Notes under the pieces: model-generated | What the model saw: the letters and a program-made list of their open reading frames with translations, nothing else | What the model was told of the DNA's origin: nothing | The model's database searches: none | In this document: piece by piece, positions 1-7,794 of the stretch | How the letters are laid out: the number at the start of each line of letters is the position of its first letter | Position numbering within the stretch: position 1 is the first letter of the stretch | Made by a program: the position numbers and the translations under genes | NCBI GenBank assembly: GCA_023394045.1 | Contig: JAEXBN010000016.1 | Coordinates: 1-45,063 of the forward strand | DNA from: Bacillota bacterium | GTDB lineage: Bacteria > Bacillota > Clostridia > Tissierellales > Peptoniphilaceae | Length of the DNA stretch: 45,063 bases | Reading direction: 5' to 3'

Positions 1-90
1 GAATTGGTGTAACGAACTCCCAAGAAAATCGCTCAATTATAAGACGTCGAGGGAGTGTATACAACAAGAACTTGAGCAACTATGGGCGGC

Positions 91-1428
91 TTAGAAAGTG
101 TCCAAGTTATTATTGCAATTGGAGAAATCATTAAATTCACAATAGAGATCACCCTTACCGCCTCCGGCAGCTGATACTGGCAAAAAGTCAGAGTCCAGTT
201 TGAATCCGCGCACCTCGTAAGGCTTGTTCACCAAGTGATCTATTGCAAGGGCAGCACGCCAAAGCGTCCATTCCAGATAGGCCGGAGTTTCATCTTTAGG
301 AACTTCAATGATGTTATCCTCGTCATATTCAATTTTTCCGCCACCTTTTATCAGCAAGGACATGTAATCAGCAATTTCTCGCCATTGATCTTTTTGCTCA
401 GCAGCGTATGCCAGCTCATCGGTTTTTGAAAGCGTGTCTTCTAGTCTTTGACGAGCAATGTTGATTTGAGTTGGTGTTTCCAGTGGCAAATCAGAAATAT
501 CAAAAAGAATGTGCCGTGCCTTCATCTGTTTCATCAAATCCTGAAGAATGGCCATAGCAGTCTCCGCATGATCAGACGGAAGTGGAGCGCCATTGCACAA
601 CTCAAAAAGCGCATTTTTCAGAGTAACATTTCCTGGCACACTTTTAGCAAGCTGTTCTACCAATAGATGCTTTGACGGAACAATGACTAAGCCCCGTCCT
701 TTTCTCTGCAGAACACCAGTAATGCGTAAATAACGCATGTTCATATCAGAATAGTCAAGGAAATTCTCTTGCTTTTTATCGTAATGTTTACCGCGCTCTG
801 CAATTTCTTTCTTATCAAAAGTTCTTTTCGCAGGTGCTTTTGATCGTCTTTCGCGCAAATCCAGAATCTGATCGACAACCCAATTGACATCATAAAGAGG
901 ATTGGTTGTATGTCCCCAGAGAGCAAATTCAATGCGTTGCATCTCGGATGTTCCTGTGCGTTTCTCTAATTCCAACATGATAGCTAATATCCATCTCAAA
1001 GGCGAAAACAATCCCGAATGATCTGGAAGTTCAAACTGTTCGACACTCATCGCGCGCAAATAACATTCTTGGACAGCGGGAAACGTATCAGCTTGTAAAA
1101 AAGCTCTTCCGAAAGGCGTAAGTGTATCTAGTGCTCCTAGTTCCGACTGCTCAAAACCGTCACCCTTTTTTATTTGAGGATAGATGAACCCATGTTTAGC
1201 AAACATCAGTCTCCATTTTCGGGCATGGCTTCCAGAGGCATCTTTGCCGGCCATATTTTGAATAATTCCTTTTTCATTAAGAAGGTTCATAAAACCTACT
1301 TCATTTTCTCGCCCACGTAGATTACCTACATACGACGATTCAGCAAAAATCCTTAATCCTTCTTGAATACGATTAGGACTTCTTAACCCGGTATTGCCTA
1401 CAAGCCAAATTGAAATATTCTCGTCCAT
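91..1428 (-). CDS. AlwI-family type IIS restriction endonuclease, 3' end disrupted
   Basis: Probable restriction nuclease of the AlwI family (family known for cutting beside a GGATC-type asymmetric site). The N-terminus (WLVGNTGLRSP) and the C-terminal GGGKGDLYCEFNDF at about residues 422-435 match my memory of the family, where an EFEDF-type stretch leads into a VEVTLT...SRQEAAEG catalytic block. Here the frame instead runs into SNCNNNLDTF and stops. The adjoining frame (roughly 60-119) reads IAIITWTLS, and slightly further the bases resemble a degraded SRQE-VAQG-type block, so small indels seem to have broken the end. It starts 8 bp after the upstream methylase gene with an AGGAAGG binding site, as the last gene of the operon. 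Either a decayed nuclease or sequence error near a contig edge. Family call is moderate; specificity is inferred only. Confidence 0.7.
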   Translation of the reverse strand: MDENISIWLVGNTGLRSPNRIQEGLRIFAESSYVGNLRGRENEVGFMNLLNEKGIIQNMAGKDASGSHARKWRLMFAKHGFIYPQIKKGDGFEQSELGALDTLTPFGRAFLQADTFPAVQECYLRAMSVEQFELPDHSGLFSPLRWILAIMLELEKRTGTSEMQRIEFALWGHTTNPLYDVNWVVDQILDLRERRSKAPAKRTFDKKEIAERGKHYDKKQENFLDYSDMNMRYLRITGVLQRKGRGLVIVPSKHLLVEQLAKSVPGNVTLKNALFELCNGAPLPSDHAETAMAILQDLMKQMKARHILFDISDLPLETPTQINIARQRLEDTLSKTDELAYAAEQKDQWREIADYMSLLIKGGGKIEYDEDNIIEVPKDETPAYLEWTLWRAALAIDHLVNKPYEVRGFKLDSDFLPVSAAGGGKGDLYCEFNDFSNCNNNLDTF

Positions 1429-1436
1429 AGCCTTCC

Positions 1437-2489
1437 TCAGTTAAACGCAACAAATAAGTATTCCTGGACGCGGTTCCTGTTAGTTTTTACGTCCCTCTGG
1501 TTCCCAAATGAATACGTATAATCTATGGGAATAACCTCGACATGATTCTTGTGTTTAGCCAATAAGGCAACCATTTCATCCTTCGTAGGCAGGCTATTTG
1601 ATGAATACGAAACGATTAATATACTATCTTTATATTTCTTGAATAGCCGATCAAAAGCATCTGCTGCTCCTGTCTTTGTAGAAAAGGGAGTAGGATATGA
1701 CTTGAATTTTTTAGTTTGAGTATTTTCCTGTATCTCAACCCCTTTCCAATCGCAGGCTAGACCTTCAACAAAATGGTAGCGTCTTACATATTCATTGTCT
1801 GATAGCGGTGAATAGTACGGAGGATCGATATAGACTAAATCAGCTTGCTTCGTCCGAAGGTCCATTGCATCCCCGCGTTTAGATTGGTTTTTCATTCCGT
1901 TATCAAATACAGCTTTATTCACGTCATTCACCGCATCAAGAAAATGGTCGCGTAGCGACGTTTTTAGATCTTTCCTACCATCATCATATCGATGTCCGGT
2001 ATACGTAAAAATACCGCGCGGTCTTTTTTTAGTGCATGCTCTAATCAACGCAGCTAGAGCAATGGCTTGTTTGAACGGATCATCCATTTTCCAAATATTT
2101 GTACGAAGGACATCAATGAGGTCATTGTCTTCATCAGAAAAATAGAGTCCAGCAAAGGTATTGGAAACAAAGTGATCATATTCTCCCGAGCTACACAAAA
2201 GTCGCTCCGCTTCTACGTCGGACAAAATTACCGAATTATTCTCGATCATGGCTTTAGAGAAAACGGCAGACATAGCCATGTAATCGTTGCTTAAAACTTG
2301 TTTTCCTTGGGCTTTGAACATATAGCCGACAATGCCTGAACCCGAAAACAGATCGATAACCGTCGTAAACTCAAAACGTGATGCAACGCCCCAGATTTCT
2401 TTTAACAGTTTTCGTTTAGACCCCATGAACCGAGTCGTTGGATATAACGCAACTTTCTTATCAAGTTCAACGCCATCAAATTTGATCAT
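1437..2489 (-). CDS. D12-class N6-adenine DNA methyltransferase (second methylase of the R-M system)
   Basis: Transfers a methyl group from S-adenosylmethionine to adenine N6 in the recognition site, protecting host DNA from the adjacent nuclease. It carries the D12-class signature: FMGSKRKLL at about residues 21-29 (SAM-binding region), motif I FSGSG at 48-52 and catalytic DPPY at 222-225 followed by YSPLSDNEYVRRYHF. The length of 350 aa suits the class. Its ATG overlaps the stop of the Dam-like gene by 4 bp (translational coupling), and the nuclease follows 8 bp later. Two methylases in one system are typical of asymmetric (type IIS) sites, where each strand needs its own enzyme. Which strand it modifies cannot be read from the sequence. 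Confidence 0.88.
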   Translation of the reverse strand: MIKFDGVELDKKVALYPTTRFMGSKRKLLKEIWGVASRFEFTTVIDLFSGSGIVGYMFKAQGKQVLSNDYMAMSAVFSKAMIENNSVILSDVEAERLLCSSGEYDHFVSNTFAGLYFSDEDNDLIDVLRTNIWKMDDPFKQAIALAALIRACTKKRPRGIFTYTGHRYDDGRKDLKTSLRDHFLDAVNDVNKAVFDNGMKNQSKRGDAMDLRTKQADLVYIDPPYYSPLSDNEYVRRYHFVEGLACDWKGVEIQENTQTKKFKSYPTPFSTKTGAADAFDRLFKKYKDSILIVSYSSNSLPTKDEMVALLAKHKNHVEVIPIDYTYSFGNQRDVKTNRNRVQEYLFVAFN

Positions 2490-3313
2490 TGGCGGAATAG
2501 CAATGATGACATCTTCCCCTTCCGACTACTAGCCTTACTTGAAATAAAACGTTTAGTGGATAAAACTTCTATCGGATACTCTGAATAAAGCTCATGAACC
2601 AAGGGATGATTGGAATTTGTAAGGAGGGTATGGCATCCCAGAACGCGCAAATGCTCTATTTCTTGAGCTAATTCACGATGATCCTCTTCGTAGAATTGTT
2701 CCTTGGTATACCTCTTAAAATCAGCATATTCCGAGACAGGTAAATATGGAGGATCTAGAAAGACGTAATCCCCAGGTTTCGCATATTCACGCAAGACATC
2801 TTTATAATCACCGCATACAATTTGAGCGTGTTTTAGTAACGATGATGCCGCTCTTAATCCGGCTTCATCGCATATCGTTGGATTTTTGTATTTACCATAG
2901 GGAACATTGAACTGTCCCTTCCGGTTAACCCGATATAGCCCATTAAAGCAAGTTTTATTCAAATAGATTGTCCGGGCTGCAGCTTCAGATTTACTAAGCT
3001 TTTCCCAATCTTGGTTTCTAACTTTATAAAACATCTCACTCGTATTTTGATATTGAGAAAGATACGAAATTACTTCATCAACTGAGTCCGCAACCTTTTG
3101 ATAAACATTGATCAGCTCCGGATTACTATCTGCAATTACGGCATTTTCAGGTTGTAATGCAAAAAACAACGCACCACCACCAAAAAAAGGCTCAATGTAG
3201 GTTTGGAATGATGCCGGTGTTTTGGGTAGCAAATCAGGAAGGAGCTGCGTCTTTCCGCCCGCCCATTTAAGGATTGGCTTAACGCGAACAGTCTTATCAT
3301 TTTTTTTGCTCAC
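2486..3313 (-). CDS. Dam-like N6-adenine DNA methyltransferase
   Basis: Dam-family adenine methylase of 275 aa, the normal Dam length. Visible motifs are KWAGGK at residues 16-21 (SAM motif X), PFFGGGA at 42-48 (motif I) and LDPPYLP at 186-192 (motif IV), followed by a YTKEQFYEEDH segment usual in Dam proteins. Dam proteins methylate GATC. That fits an AlwI-like partner, whose GGATC site contains GATC, but the specificity here is inference. The gene overlaps the XRE regulator upstream and the second methylase downstream by 4 bp each, so the operon is tightly coupled. Base composition is lower in G+C than the housekeeping genes further along. Confidence 0.9.
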   Translation of the reverse strand: MSKKNDKTVRVKPILKWAGGKTQLLPDLLPKTPASFQTYIEPFFGGGALFFALQPENAVIADSNPELINVYQKVADSVDEVISYLSQYQNTSEMFYKVRNQDWEKLSKSEAAARTIYLNKTCFNGLYRVNRKGQFNVPYGKYKNPTICDEAGLRAASSLLKHAQIVCGDYKDVLREYAKPGDYVFLDPPYLPVSEYADFKRYTKEQFYEEDHRELAQEIEHLRVLGCHTLLTNSNHPLVHELYSEYPIEVLSTKRFISSKASSRKGKMSSLLFRQ

Positions 3314-3528
3314 AACGCTTCCTCCTCATCCTTGGTAATTTCCACAATATCGCTTATATCGCATTCAAGTGCTGAGCATATTTTGACCAAGACATCTGTG
3401 GTCAAGTTTTCGTTCTTTCCGAGCTTAGCCATTGATGCATGGCTTATACCTGCTGCTACACAGAGATCTTTTTTCTTCATATCTTTATCTATCAAGATTT
3501 TCCAAAGCTTTTTATAGCTGATTGGCAT
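3310..3528 (-). CDS. XRE-family helix-turn-helix regulator, probable controller of the R-M operon
   Basis: A 72-aa single-domain DNA-binding protein of the Cro/CI (XRE) type. The helix-turn-helix spans about residues 18-45 (KKKDLCVAAGISHASMAKLG) and is followed by the usual LVKICSALECDISDIVEI tail. It is the first gene of the restriction-modification operon and overlaps the Dam-like gene by 4 bp. Small XRE proteins in this position often act as controller (C) proteins that time methylase and nuclease synthesis. The symmetrical CTGAAT/ATTCAG repeats just upstream, covering the predicted transcription start, are the obvious operator. Autoregulation is inferred from this layout. Confidence 0.85.
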   Translation of the reverse strand: MPISYKKLWKILIDKDMKKKDLCVAAGISHASMAKLGKNENLTTDVLVKICSALECDISDIVEITKDEEEAL

Positions 3529-3550
3529 ATGAACTCCTCATCATTAATTG

Positions 3551-3581
3551 CTGAATAAAATTCAGTCTTCGCTGAATTTTA
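3551..3581 (-). promoter_or_regulatory. Operator-like inverted repeats upstream of the XRE gene
   Basis: Three half-sites, CTGAAT (3551-3556), ATTCAG (3560-3565) and CTGAAT (3572-3577), form two overlapping palindromes: CTGAATaaaATTCAG, and a larger perfect inverted repeat of TAAAATTCAG and CTGAATTTTA with a 6-bp centre. They cover the expected transcription start just downstream of the -10 box, the position of a repressor site. Binding by the XRE protein is inferred. Confidence 0.6.
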
Positions 3582-3585
3582 TAGA

Positions 3586-3614
3586 ACTATATCACATGTA
3601 AAAATGACTCTCAA
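3586..3614 (-). promoter_or_regulatory. Promoter of the R-M operon
   Basis: On the minus strand, TTGAGA (5/6 to the -35 consensus) and TATAGT (5/6 to the -10 consensus) are separated by exactly 17 bp, about 60-90 bp upstream of the XRE start codon. The predicted start near 3579 lies in the inverted repeats. Confidence 0.6.
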
Positions 3615-3649
3615 CAAAAAAATAATACAAATCTCAATAAGTTGAGCAT

Positions 3650-3763
3650 TTACAGTAGTTGTATCAATGATTTTTCCACCAGCTGCTGTATAACCCCACC
3701 ATCCGTGCTCATAAAGATCCCTTTCAAAAATTCTGGTTCCAGTGCAAGATTGATTCGAGTCAT
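3650..3763 (-). pseudogene. IS256 (Mutator)-family transposase, N-terminal remnant
   Basis: A 37-codon reading frame starting at ATG 3763 behind a good AAAGGAGA binding site reads MTRINLALEPEFLKGIF, then MSTDGGVIQQLVEKSLIQLL and stop. This resembles the first ~37 residues of IS256-family transposases, which open with MTQ-N-L-L and a LxGLF-LLExxxNQxL pattern. The remaining ~350 residues with the DDE catalytic core are absent, so this is a truncated fossil. It marks insertion-sequence activity beside the R-M operon. Recognition rests on the pattern only. Confidence 0.5.
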
Positions 3764-3826
3764 TTCGTTCTCCTTTCAGCCTTTGTTATGCATAAACAAA
3801 ATGATACTGAAAGAACGAAATGACTC
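3757..3826 (-). repeat. Inverted repeat masking the transposase start codon
   Basis: The right arm CTGAAAGAACGAAATGACTC (3807-3826) is the reverse complement of the left arm (3757-3779) apart from three extra bases. The left arm contains the ribosome binding site and ATG of the transposase remnant. A smaller stem (TTTGTT/AACAAA) sits in the loop. In a transcript entering from outside, the arms would pair and hide the start codon, a known way insertion sequences avoid activation by read-through. Confidence 0.6.
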
Positions 3827-3932
3827 ATCGCTTTTTACACCAACTTAGTTTACATAATCGGCTCCTATGAGTCTTTTATTTTGTCTCACTTAATTTTGCA
3901 ACTCGACAACATATGTATTGACTACTAAGATT

Positions 3933-3962
3933 TTGACATCGTTACCACTCTTGTGATATGTT
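3933..3962 (+). promoter_or_regulatory. Promoter of the lipoprotein-protease pair
   Basis: TTGACA (perfect -35) is followed after 18 bp by TATGTT (4/6), with TG one base upstream forming an extended -10. It lies about 40 bp before the lipoprotein start codon. Confidence 0.5.
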
Positions 3963-4000
3963 TTACAGTCATAGATGTGCTTCATAGAAAGAGGTAGAGT

Positions 4001-4585
4001 ATGCTTAGACATGATGCTCCTCGTTGCGTGTCAAAAAAACTTCTGCTTCTCTTCGTTTGTACTTTCCCACCCCTTTTAGCGTCATGTGAACAAACCATGC
4101 CCGTTGAAGAGTCTTCTTTCCTCTCCTATGCATCCGACAACATCATTGATTCTTCTGATACCTTTAAATCTGAGCAAGCTCCTCGTCGCCCATCTGACTT
4201 CAAGAATCAAAAAACACACACATTTTTTGATATTCCTGCTGAAACAGATTACTCCCATGTGCGTCTTTCTTTAAACAAGCGTTCATTCAAAAATGATGAA
4301 AAAATAATGTGCACCTTATCAAATAGTAATCCTGGTGTGGGCTTTTATTACTATTCTAAGCCAATAATTTTTAATTTCACTCACTCTAAAGTCCTAATGG
4401 ATCTAACAGACGGTGAATGGCTTTACTGTGCTCTTGAGAATTCTAAAGATGAATTTTCATCCACCATTAATGTAAATCTGTCACTGGTTAAAAAGCGCCT
4501 AGAAGGAGGTGAGTATTACATCCGTTTCTTTGTTGGTGACATGGAGGTAGAAGAAAAATTTTATGTGAAAGGAGAATCCAAATGA
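4001..4585 (+). CDS. Exported lipoprotein with possible Ig-like domain
   Basis: A 194-aa protein with a basic N-terminus, a hydrophobic stretch (LLLLFVCTFPPLL) and a lipobox ending LASC at about residue 29, so probably lipid-anchored outside the membrane. After an S/T/E-rich linker, residues ~85-190 (VRLSLNKRSFKNDEKIMCTL ... GEWLYCALE ... LEGGEYYIRFF ... EKFYVK) resemble the small bacterial immunoglobulin-like domains that begin VSLSVxKxxY and end LPPGxYRI. That resemblance is from memory. It overlaps the downstream protease gene by 4 bp (ATGA), suggesting coupled translation and a joint function such as anchoring, folding or restraining the protease. No specific function is recognisable. Confidence 0.75.
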   Translation: MLRHDAPRCVSKKLLLLFVCTFPPLLASCEQTMPVEESSFLSYASDNIIDSSDTFKSEQAPRRPSDFKNQKTHTFFDIPAETDYSHVRLSLNKRSFKNDEKIMCTLSNSNPGVGFYYYSKPIIFNFTHSKVLMDLTDGEWLYCALENSKDEFSSTINVNLSLVKKRLEGGEYYIRFFVGDMEVEEKFYVKGESK

Positions 4586-5523
4586 AATCCATAACCCGAA
4601 AGCTACTTTCTTTATTCATTTTCACACTTTTCCTTATCATAACGACAAATTTGAAAGTGTTTGCGGTGGCGGAAGAACATGGGTATTTAGAATATGACTA
4701 TGATTCAAAGACAGAAACCTTCGTCCCTGTTGAAGAGTTTTCCAATCCTGTCAGTCAAACCGATCACTTGTTAACATCCAGATCTCAAGTGTCGGACGTA
4801 GAAGAGACCCCTGCTTATACCCCTCCCACACTATTGATGAATGAACAATTGCGGTCTGTTATAGGCGAAGATGAAAGAACGATTGTCAATCCCACAGTTT
4901 CACCCTATTCAAGAATCGTTGCATTGAGGCTCGGACAGGATACTAATGGTGATGGGAAAGCAGACACTTGGTATCTGGGAACAGGTTTCATGGAAGGCCC
5001 CGATTGCTTCGTTACAGCGGGTCATTGCATGTGGAATGGAGAAGAATTTGGAAATGTTGAAGAAATGAGATTATATCCAAAACAAAATGGCTCTATTTAT
5101 GGAAATGTGTTTTATTACCCAAAGCACTGGATCCTCCCAATCGAATTTAAAAATGGTGATAGTAACTATGATTGGTGCATAGCTAGGCTGTGGAATAACA
5201 TTGGGGATACTCTTGGATGGTTTGGTAAATCAACTGGATCAAGAATGAATGAGAACATTATTGTTGGTGGATATCCTGCCGATTTTCATGGTAAACAAGT
5301 ATCATCTAACGGTACCGTCACTTTTGAAAATGAGTATAAAATCAAATACAACGCTGATACTGCAGGCGGAAGTAGTGGCGGTCCGGTATATGCGGACAAC
5401 GGCATGGTATATGCAATACATACCACAGGAAGAGACACCTACAACGCCGGAGTGCGTATCACAAAAAGAATGTTTGATGTCATGCAACAATATTACCTTG
5501 AAGGCATGAAACAATGGCATTGA
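4582..5523 (+). CDS. Secreted trypsin-like (V8/glutamyl-endopeptidase type) serine protease
   Basis: A 313-aa secreted serine protease of the chymotrypsin fold. A signal peptide covers residues 1-28 (KLLSLFIFTLFLII then KVFA) and a pro-region runs to about residue 100. The catalytic triad is readable: His148 in VTAGHCMW, Asp197 in NYDWCIARL and Ser265 in AGGSSGGPVY. Cys142 and Cys149 flank the histidine and could form a disulfide. The layout matches bacterial glutamyl endopeptidases. A D-x-N-x-D-G-like stretch (DTNGDGKAD, 120-128) could bind calcium. The start ATG overlaps the stop of the preceding lipoprotein gene. Substrate is unknown; cell-surface or host proteins are plausible. Confidence 0.9.
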   Translation: MKSITRKLLSLFIFTLFLIITTNLKVFAVAEEHGYLEYDYDSKTETFVPVEEFSNPVSQTDHLLTSRSQVSDVEETPAYTPPTLLMNEQLRSVIGEDERTIVNPTVSPYSRIVALRLGQDTNGDGKADTWYLGTGFMEGPDCFVTAGHCMWNGEEFGNVEEMRLYPKQNGSIYGNVFYYPKHWILPIEFKNGDSNYDWCIARLWNNIGDTLGWFGKSTGSRMNENIIVGGYPADFHGKQVSSNGTVTFENEYKIKYNADTAGGSSGGPVYADNGMVYAIHTTGRDTYNAGVRITKRMFDVMQQYYLEGMKQWH

Positions 5524-5600
5524 TCTAAACGATGGAATAAAAAAAGTGAAATAATCTGATAAAACACTCTGTTTCCAATAAAATAGTCGCTCTCAGTGCG

Positions 5601-6536
5601 TTGATCGCGATGCTCATGGTCAGCGCCCCGATGTCCTTCGCAAAATCGATGCCCTACCGGGTCGGCGGAGAAAACCGTTTTGAAGTGGCGACCAATATCG
5701 CATCTCAAGAATTTCAAGATGCGCATCGAGTGATCCTCGTAAACCATACCGCGTGGGCGGATGCCCTTTCCTCCAATAACCTGAGCCGGGGCGAAGCCCC
5801 CATTCTCTATGTGCAGCAAAATCAGCTCACTGCGTTGACTCAGTCTTGGTTAGAAGATCATGAAGTGGATGAAGTCATGATTGTGGGAGGCCCCCGTTCG
5901 GTTTCAGAATCCGTAGAAGCACAGATTAAAGCGCTTCTGCCTGATGCACAAATCAAACGGTTCGGGGGTTCTGATCGGTATGACGTCTCGCTTCAAACGG
6001 CGCTGGAAAACAAGGCGCCCAACACGGTGCTGGTCGATGGGACAACGTATGCGGATGCACTGGCCGCTGCTCCTCTGATCACGGCGAAAAATGCGAATAT
6101 CGTCCTCCTTTTACCGGAAGCAATCCAGAAAGAGTCCATCGCTCATCTGGCTGAAACGGATGGCCTCATATGGGTGATTGGCAGCACGTTGCCCGCAGAG
6201 AAGATTCAACAAGTGCTAAAGGCCGATGGGATTGACCGGGAACTGAATGTCATTGGCGGCGCGGACCGCTATGAGGTTTCCGTGCAGGTTCAAAAAAGGA
6301 TCTTTCCTGATCCAAAAGGGGTCATCGTCGCCTCGGGAGAAGGGTTCTCTGATGCATTGGTCGGCGGCCCCATCGCTCAGAAACGAAATCTGCCGATCCT
6401 GCTCGTCAGAAAAACTTCCGCTTCCGAATCGGTAAAACAGACCATATTCGCCGACTCGGTTCACGAAACCATGGTGTTAGGCGGGCGGAAGACGATCGAC
6501 TTCTCGGAAGATCTTTTTCCCGCGTTCAACGAATAA
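5601..6536 (+). CDS. Cell-wall-binding protein with three CWB2 repeats
   Basis: Surface protein made almost only of three cell-wall-binding type 2 (CWB2) repeats, which in clostridia attach proteins to wall polymers. Repeat starts are marked by YRVGGENRFEVATNIA, KRFGGSDRYDVSLQTAL and NVIGGADRYEVSVQVQ, each followed by VLVDGTTYADALAAAPL-type and IVGGPRSVS-type blocks. No enzymatic domain follows, so it is an anchor-only protein. The TTG at 5601 is the first standard start, but it leaves a truncated signal peptide. Upstream in frame, IKHSVSNKIVALSAL would complete a normal one, which could begin at CTG 5556 with an AAAAGTG binding site 6 bp before. It ends before a bidirectional terminator. Its codon use is more G+C-rich than the protease gene upstream. 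Confidence 0.85.
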   Translation: MIAMLMVSAPMSFAKSMPYRVGGENRFEVATNIASQEFQDAHRVILVNHTAWADALSSNNLSRGEAPILYVQQNQLTALTQSWLEDHEVDEVMIVGGPRSVSESVEAQIKALLPDAQIKRFGGSDRYDVSLQTALENKAPNTVLVDGTTYADALAAAPLITAKNANIVLLLPEAIQKESIAHLAETDGLIWVIGSTLPAEKIQQVLKADGIDRELNVIGGADRYEVSVQVQKRIFPDPKGVIVASGEGFSDALVGGPIAQKRNLPILLVRKTSASESVKQTIFADSVHETMVLGGRKTIDFSEDLFPAFNE

Positions 6537-6610
6537 ACAAAGCCGTCCCACTCGTTTGCTGCGTGAAGGGGCGTTACGCTGAAGCTGAAAAAGGAACGCC
6601 GATGGATGGC

Positions 6611-6657
6611 AAAAAAGGCGATTCAGGAGTATTCAAGCCCCTGAATCGCCTTTTTTT
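6611..6657. terminator. Bidirectional terminator between the CWB2 gene and asrC
   Basis: An 11-bp perfect stem (GGCGATTCAGG at 6617-6627 with CCTGAATCGCC at 6640-6650), with six A before and seven T after, so it can stop transcription from both sides. Confidence 0.85.
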
Positions 6658-6719
6658 ATGAAAGTTCTCGAGATCCCCCATTCACGCATCGGCTGGGGCT
6701 CTCACCCTGCACGGGACTC

Positions 6720-7784
6720 TCAGCTGCGCGGGCCCGCCGGGTAATGCTGGCTCATGCTTTTTACATTAAAGTTCGAACGGTATTCGGTCTCATGCCAGAA
6801 GATATTATCCGCTACCAGACATTCAGGGTTCAGCTCAACCCCATCCAGCGCCATCTCCATGAACTTTTTGTATCCCGCACGATCAATCAGATGTCCCCCG
6901 TGGAGATACTCGGGTTTATAATCCATGACCCACGCAGAGAACTTCTGCCAATTTTTCAGCACGCCGAGGATCACGTCTTCGCTCGCCCAGTTCAGGAACA
7001 TCTTTCCGGCGCGCGGCGTCTGGCGACCGGTACGACCACCAAGGATCACCCGGTAAAAATGCTGTGGCTGGCGCGTCCAAGCACCCGTTGGACAGACGCG
7101 CGTGCATTCGGCGCAGCCCACACAACAGCAGGTGTCTTTCTCAATCTTTCCACTCGGAGTCAGTTTGAGAACGCGTGTCGCCGCTTTGGTGCATTGGCGT
7201 ACACAGGTCTCGCAGCCGATGCAGCGCTCTTGATGGTAATCCATCCGCGAGCAGCCGATGATCCCAAAATCACACATGTGGGCTTTGTTGCAATCATTAG
7301 CACAGCCCGAAATATTGATCTTAATATTGTAGTGGCTCGGGTAGATGAGCGGCTCAATTTTATGCGCCAGCTCCTGCGTGTTGATCTGGCCGCAGATGCA
7401 ATGGTAGTTTCCAATGCAGGCGGTGATATTGCGGGAGCCGATCGCCGGATATCCCTTGGAGACATCCCACTCCTCGGGCTCGCCCGCCATGGTATCCATA
7501 TCCACCTGATTCTGTTCCACCTCAACCGAGCGGATATATTTTTCGATATAGGCGTTGACTTCCGGAATATCATCGATATAAATTCCCGGAAAATCAAAGG
7601 TCTGGCGCGTTCCCATATGGAAATTTCCATCCCCCCACCGCTCAGCAATTTCCTGGCAAAGGCTCAAATATTTGGCATCAATAAAGCCTGCCGGAACACG
7701 CATCTGAAGCATAAATTCGCCGGGCACCTTCGACTGGCGATAGCAGTGCACGCGCATCTGCTTGACATCAATATCTCGATTCAT
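6720..7784 (-). CDS. asrC: Anaerobic sulfite reductase subunit C (siroheme subunit)
   Basis: Catalytic subunit of the Asr sulfite reductase, which reduces sulfite to sulfide with NADH under anaerobic conditions. The siroheme/[4Fe-4S] ligands are visible as C123-X5-C129 (CIGNYHC) and C161-X3-C165 (GCANDC). A ferredoxin-like insert carries two further clusters, C188-X2-C191-X2-C194-X3-C198 and C221-X2-C224-X2-C227-X3-C231. I chose ATG 7784, giving 354 aa, because AAGGAGG sits 7 bp upstream and the protein then begins at the family's N-terminus. Longer forms would run into asrB. It is the last gene of asrA-asrB-asrC and is followed by a terminator. Confidence 0.93.
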   Translation of the reverse strand: MNRDIDVKQMRVHCYRQSKVPGEFMLQMRVPAGFIDAKYLSLCQEIAERWGDGNFHMGTRQTFDFPGIYIDDIPEVNAYIEKYIRSVEVEQNQVDMDTMAGEPEEWDVSKGYPAIGSRNITACIGNYHCICGQINTQELAHKIEPLIYPSHYNIKINISGCANDCNKAHMCDFGIIGCSRMDYHQERCIGCETCVRQCTKAATRVLKLTPSGKIEKDTCCCVGCAECTRVCPTGAWTRQPQHFYRVILGGRTGRQTPRAGKMFLNWASEDVILGVLKNWQKFSAWVMDYKPEYLHGGHLIDRAGYKKFMEMALDGVELNPECLVADNIFWHETEYRSNFNVKSMSQHYPAGPRS

Positions 7785-7794
7785 CTCCGCCTCC

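Larger units (their letters stand above)
3529..4000. other. Gene-poor stretch between the R-M operon and the lipoprotein gene
   Basis: 472 bp without an intact gene, AT-rich. It holds the promoter and operator of the minus-strand R-M operon, a transposase remnant with its inverted repeat (both minus strand), and a plus-strand promoter for the lipoprotein gene. The AT-rich segment 3827-3932 shows no further element I recognise; TTTTTACACCAACTT near 3832-3846 could be part of an insertion-sequence end. Confidence 0.6.
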
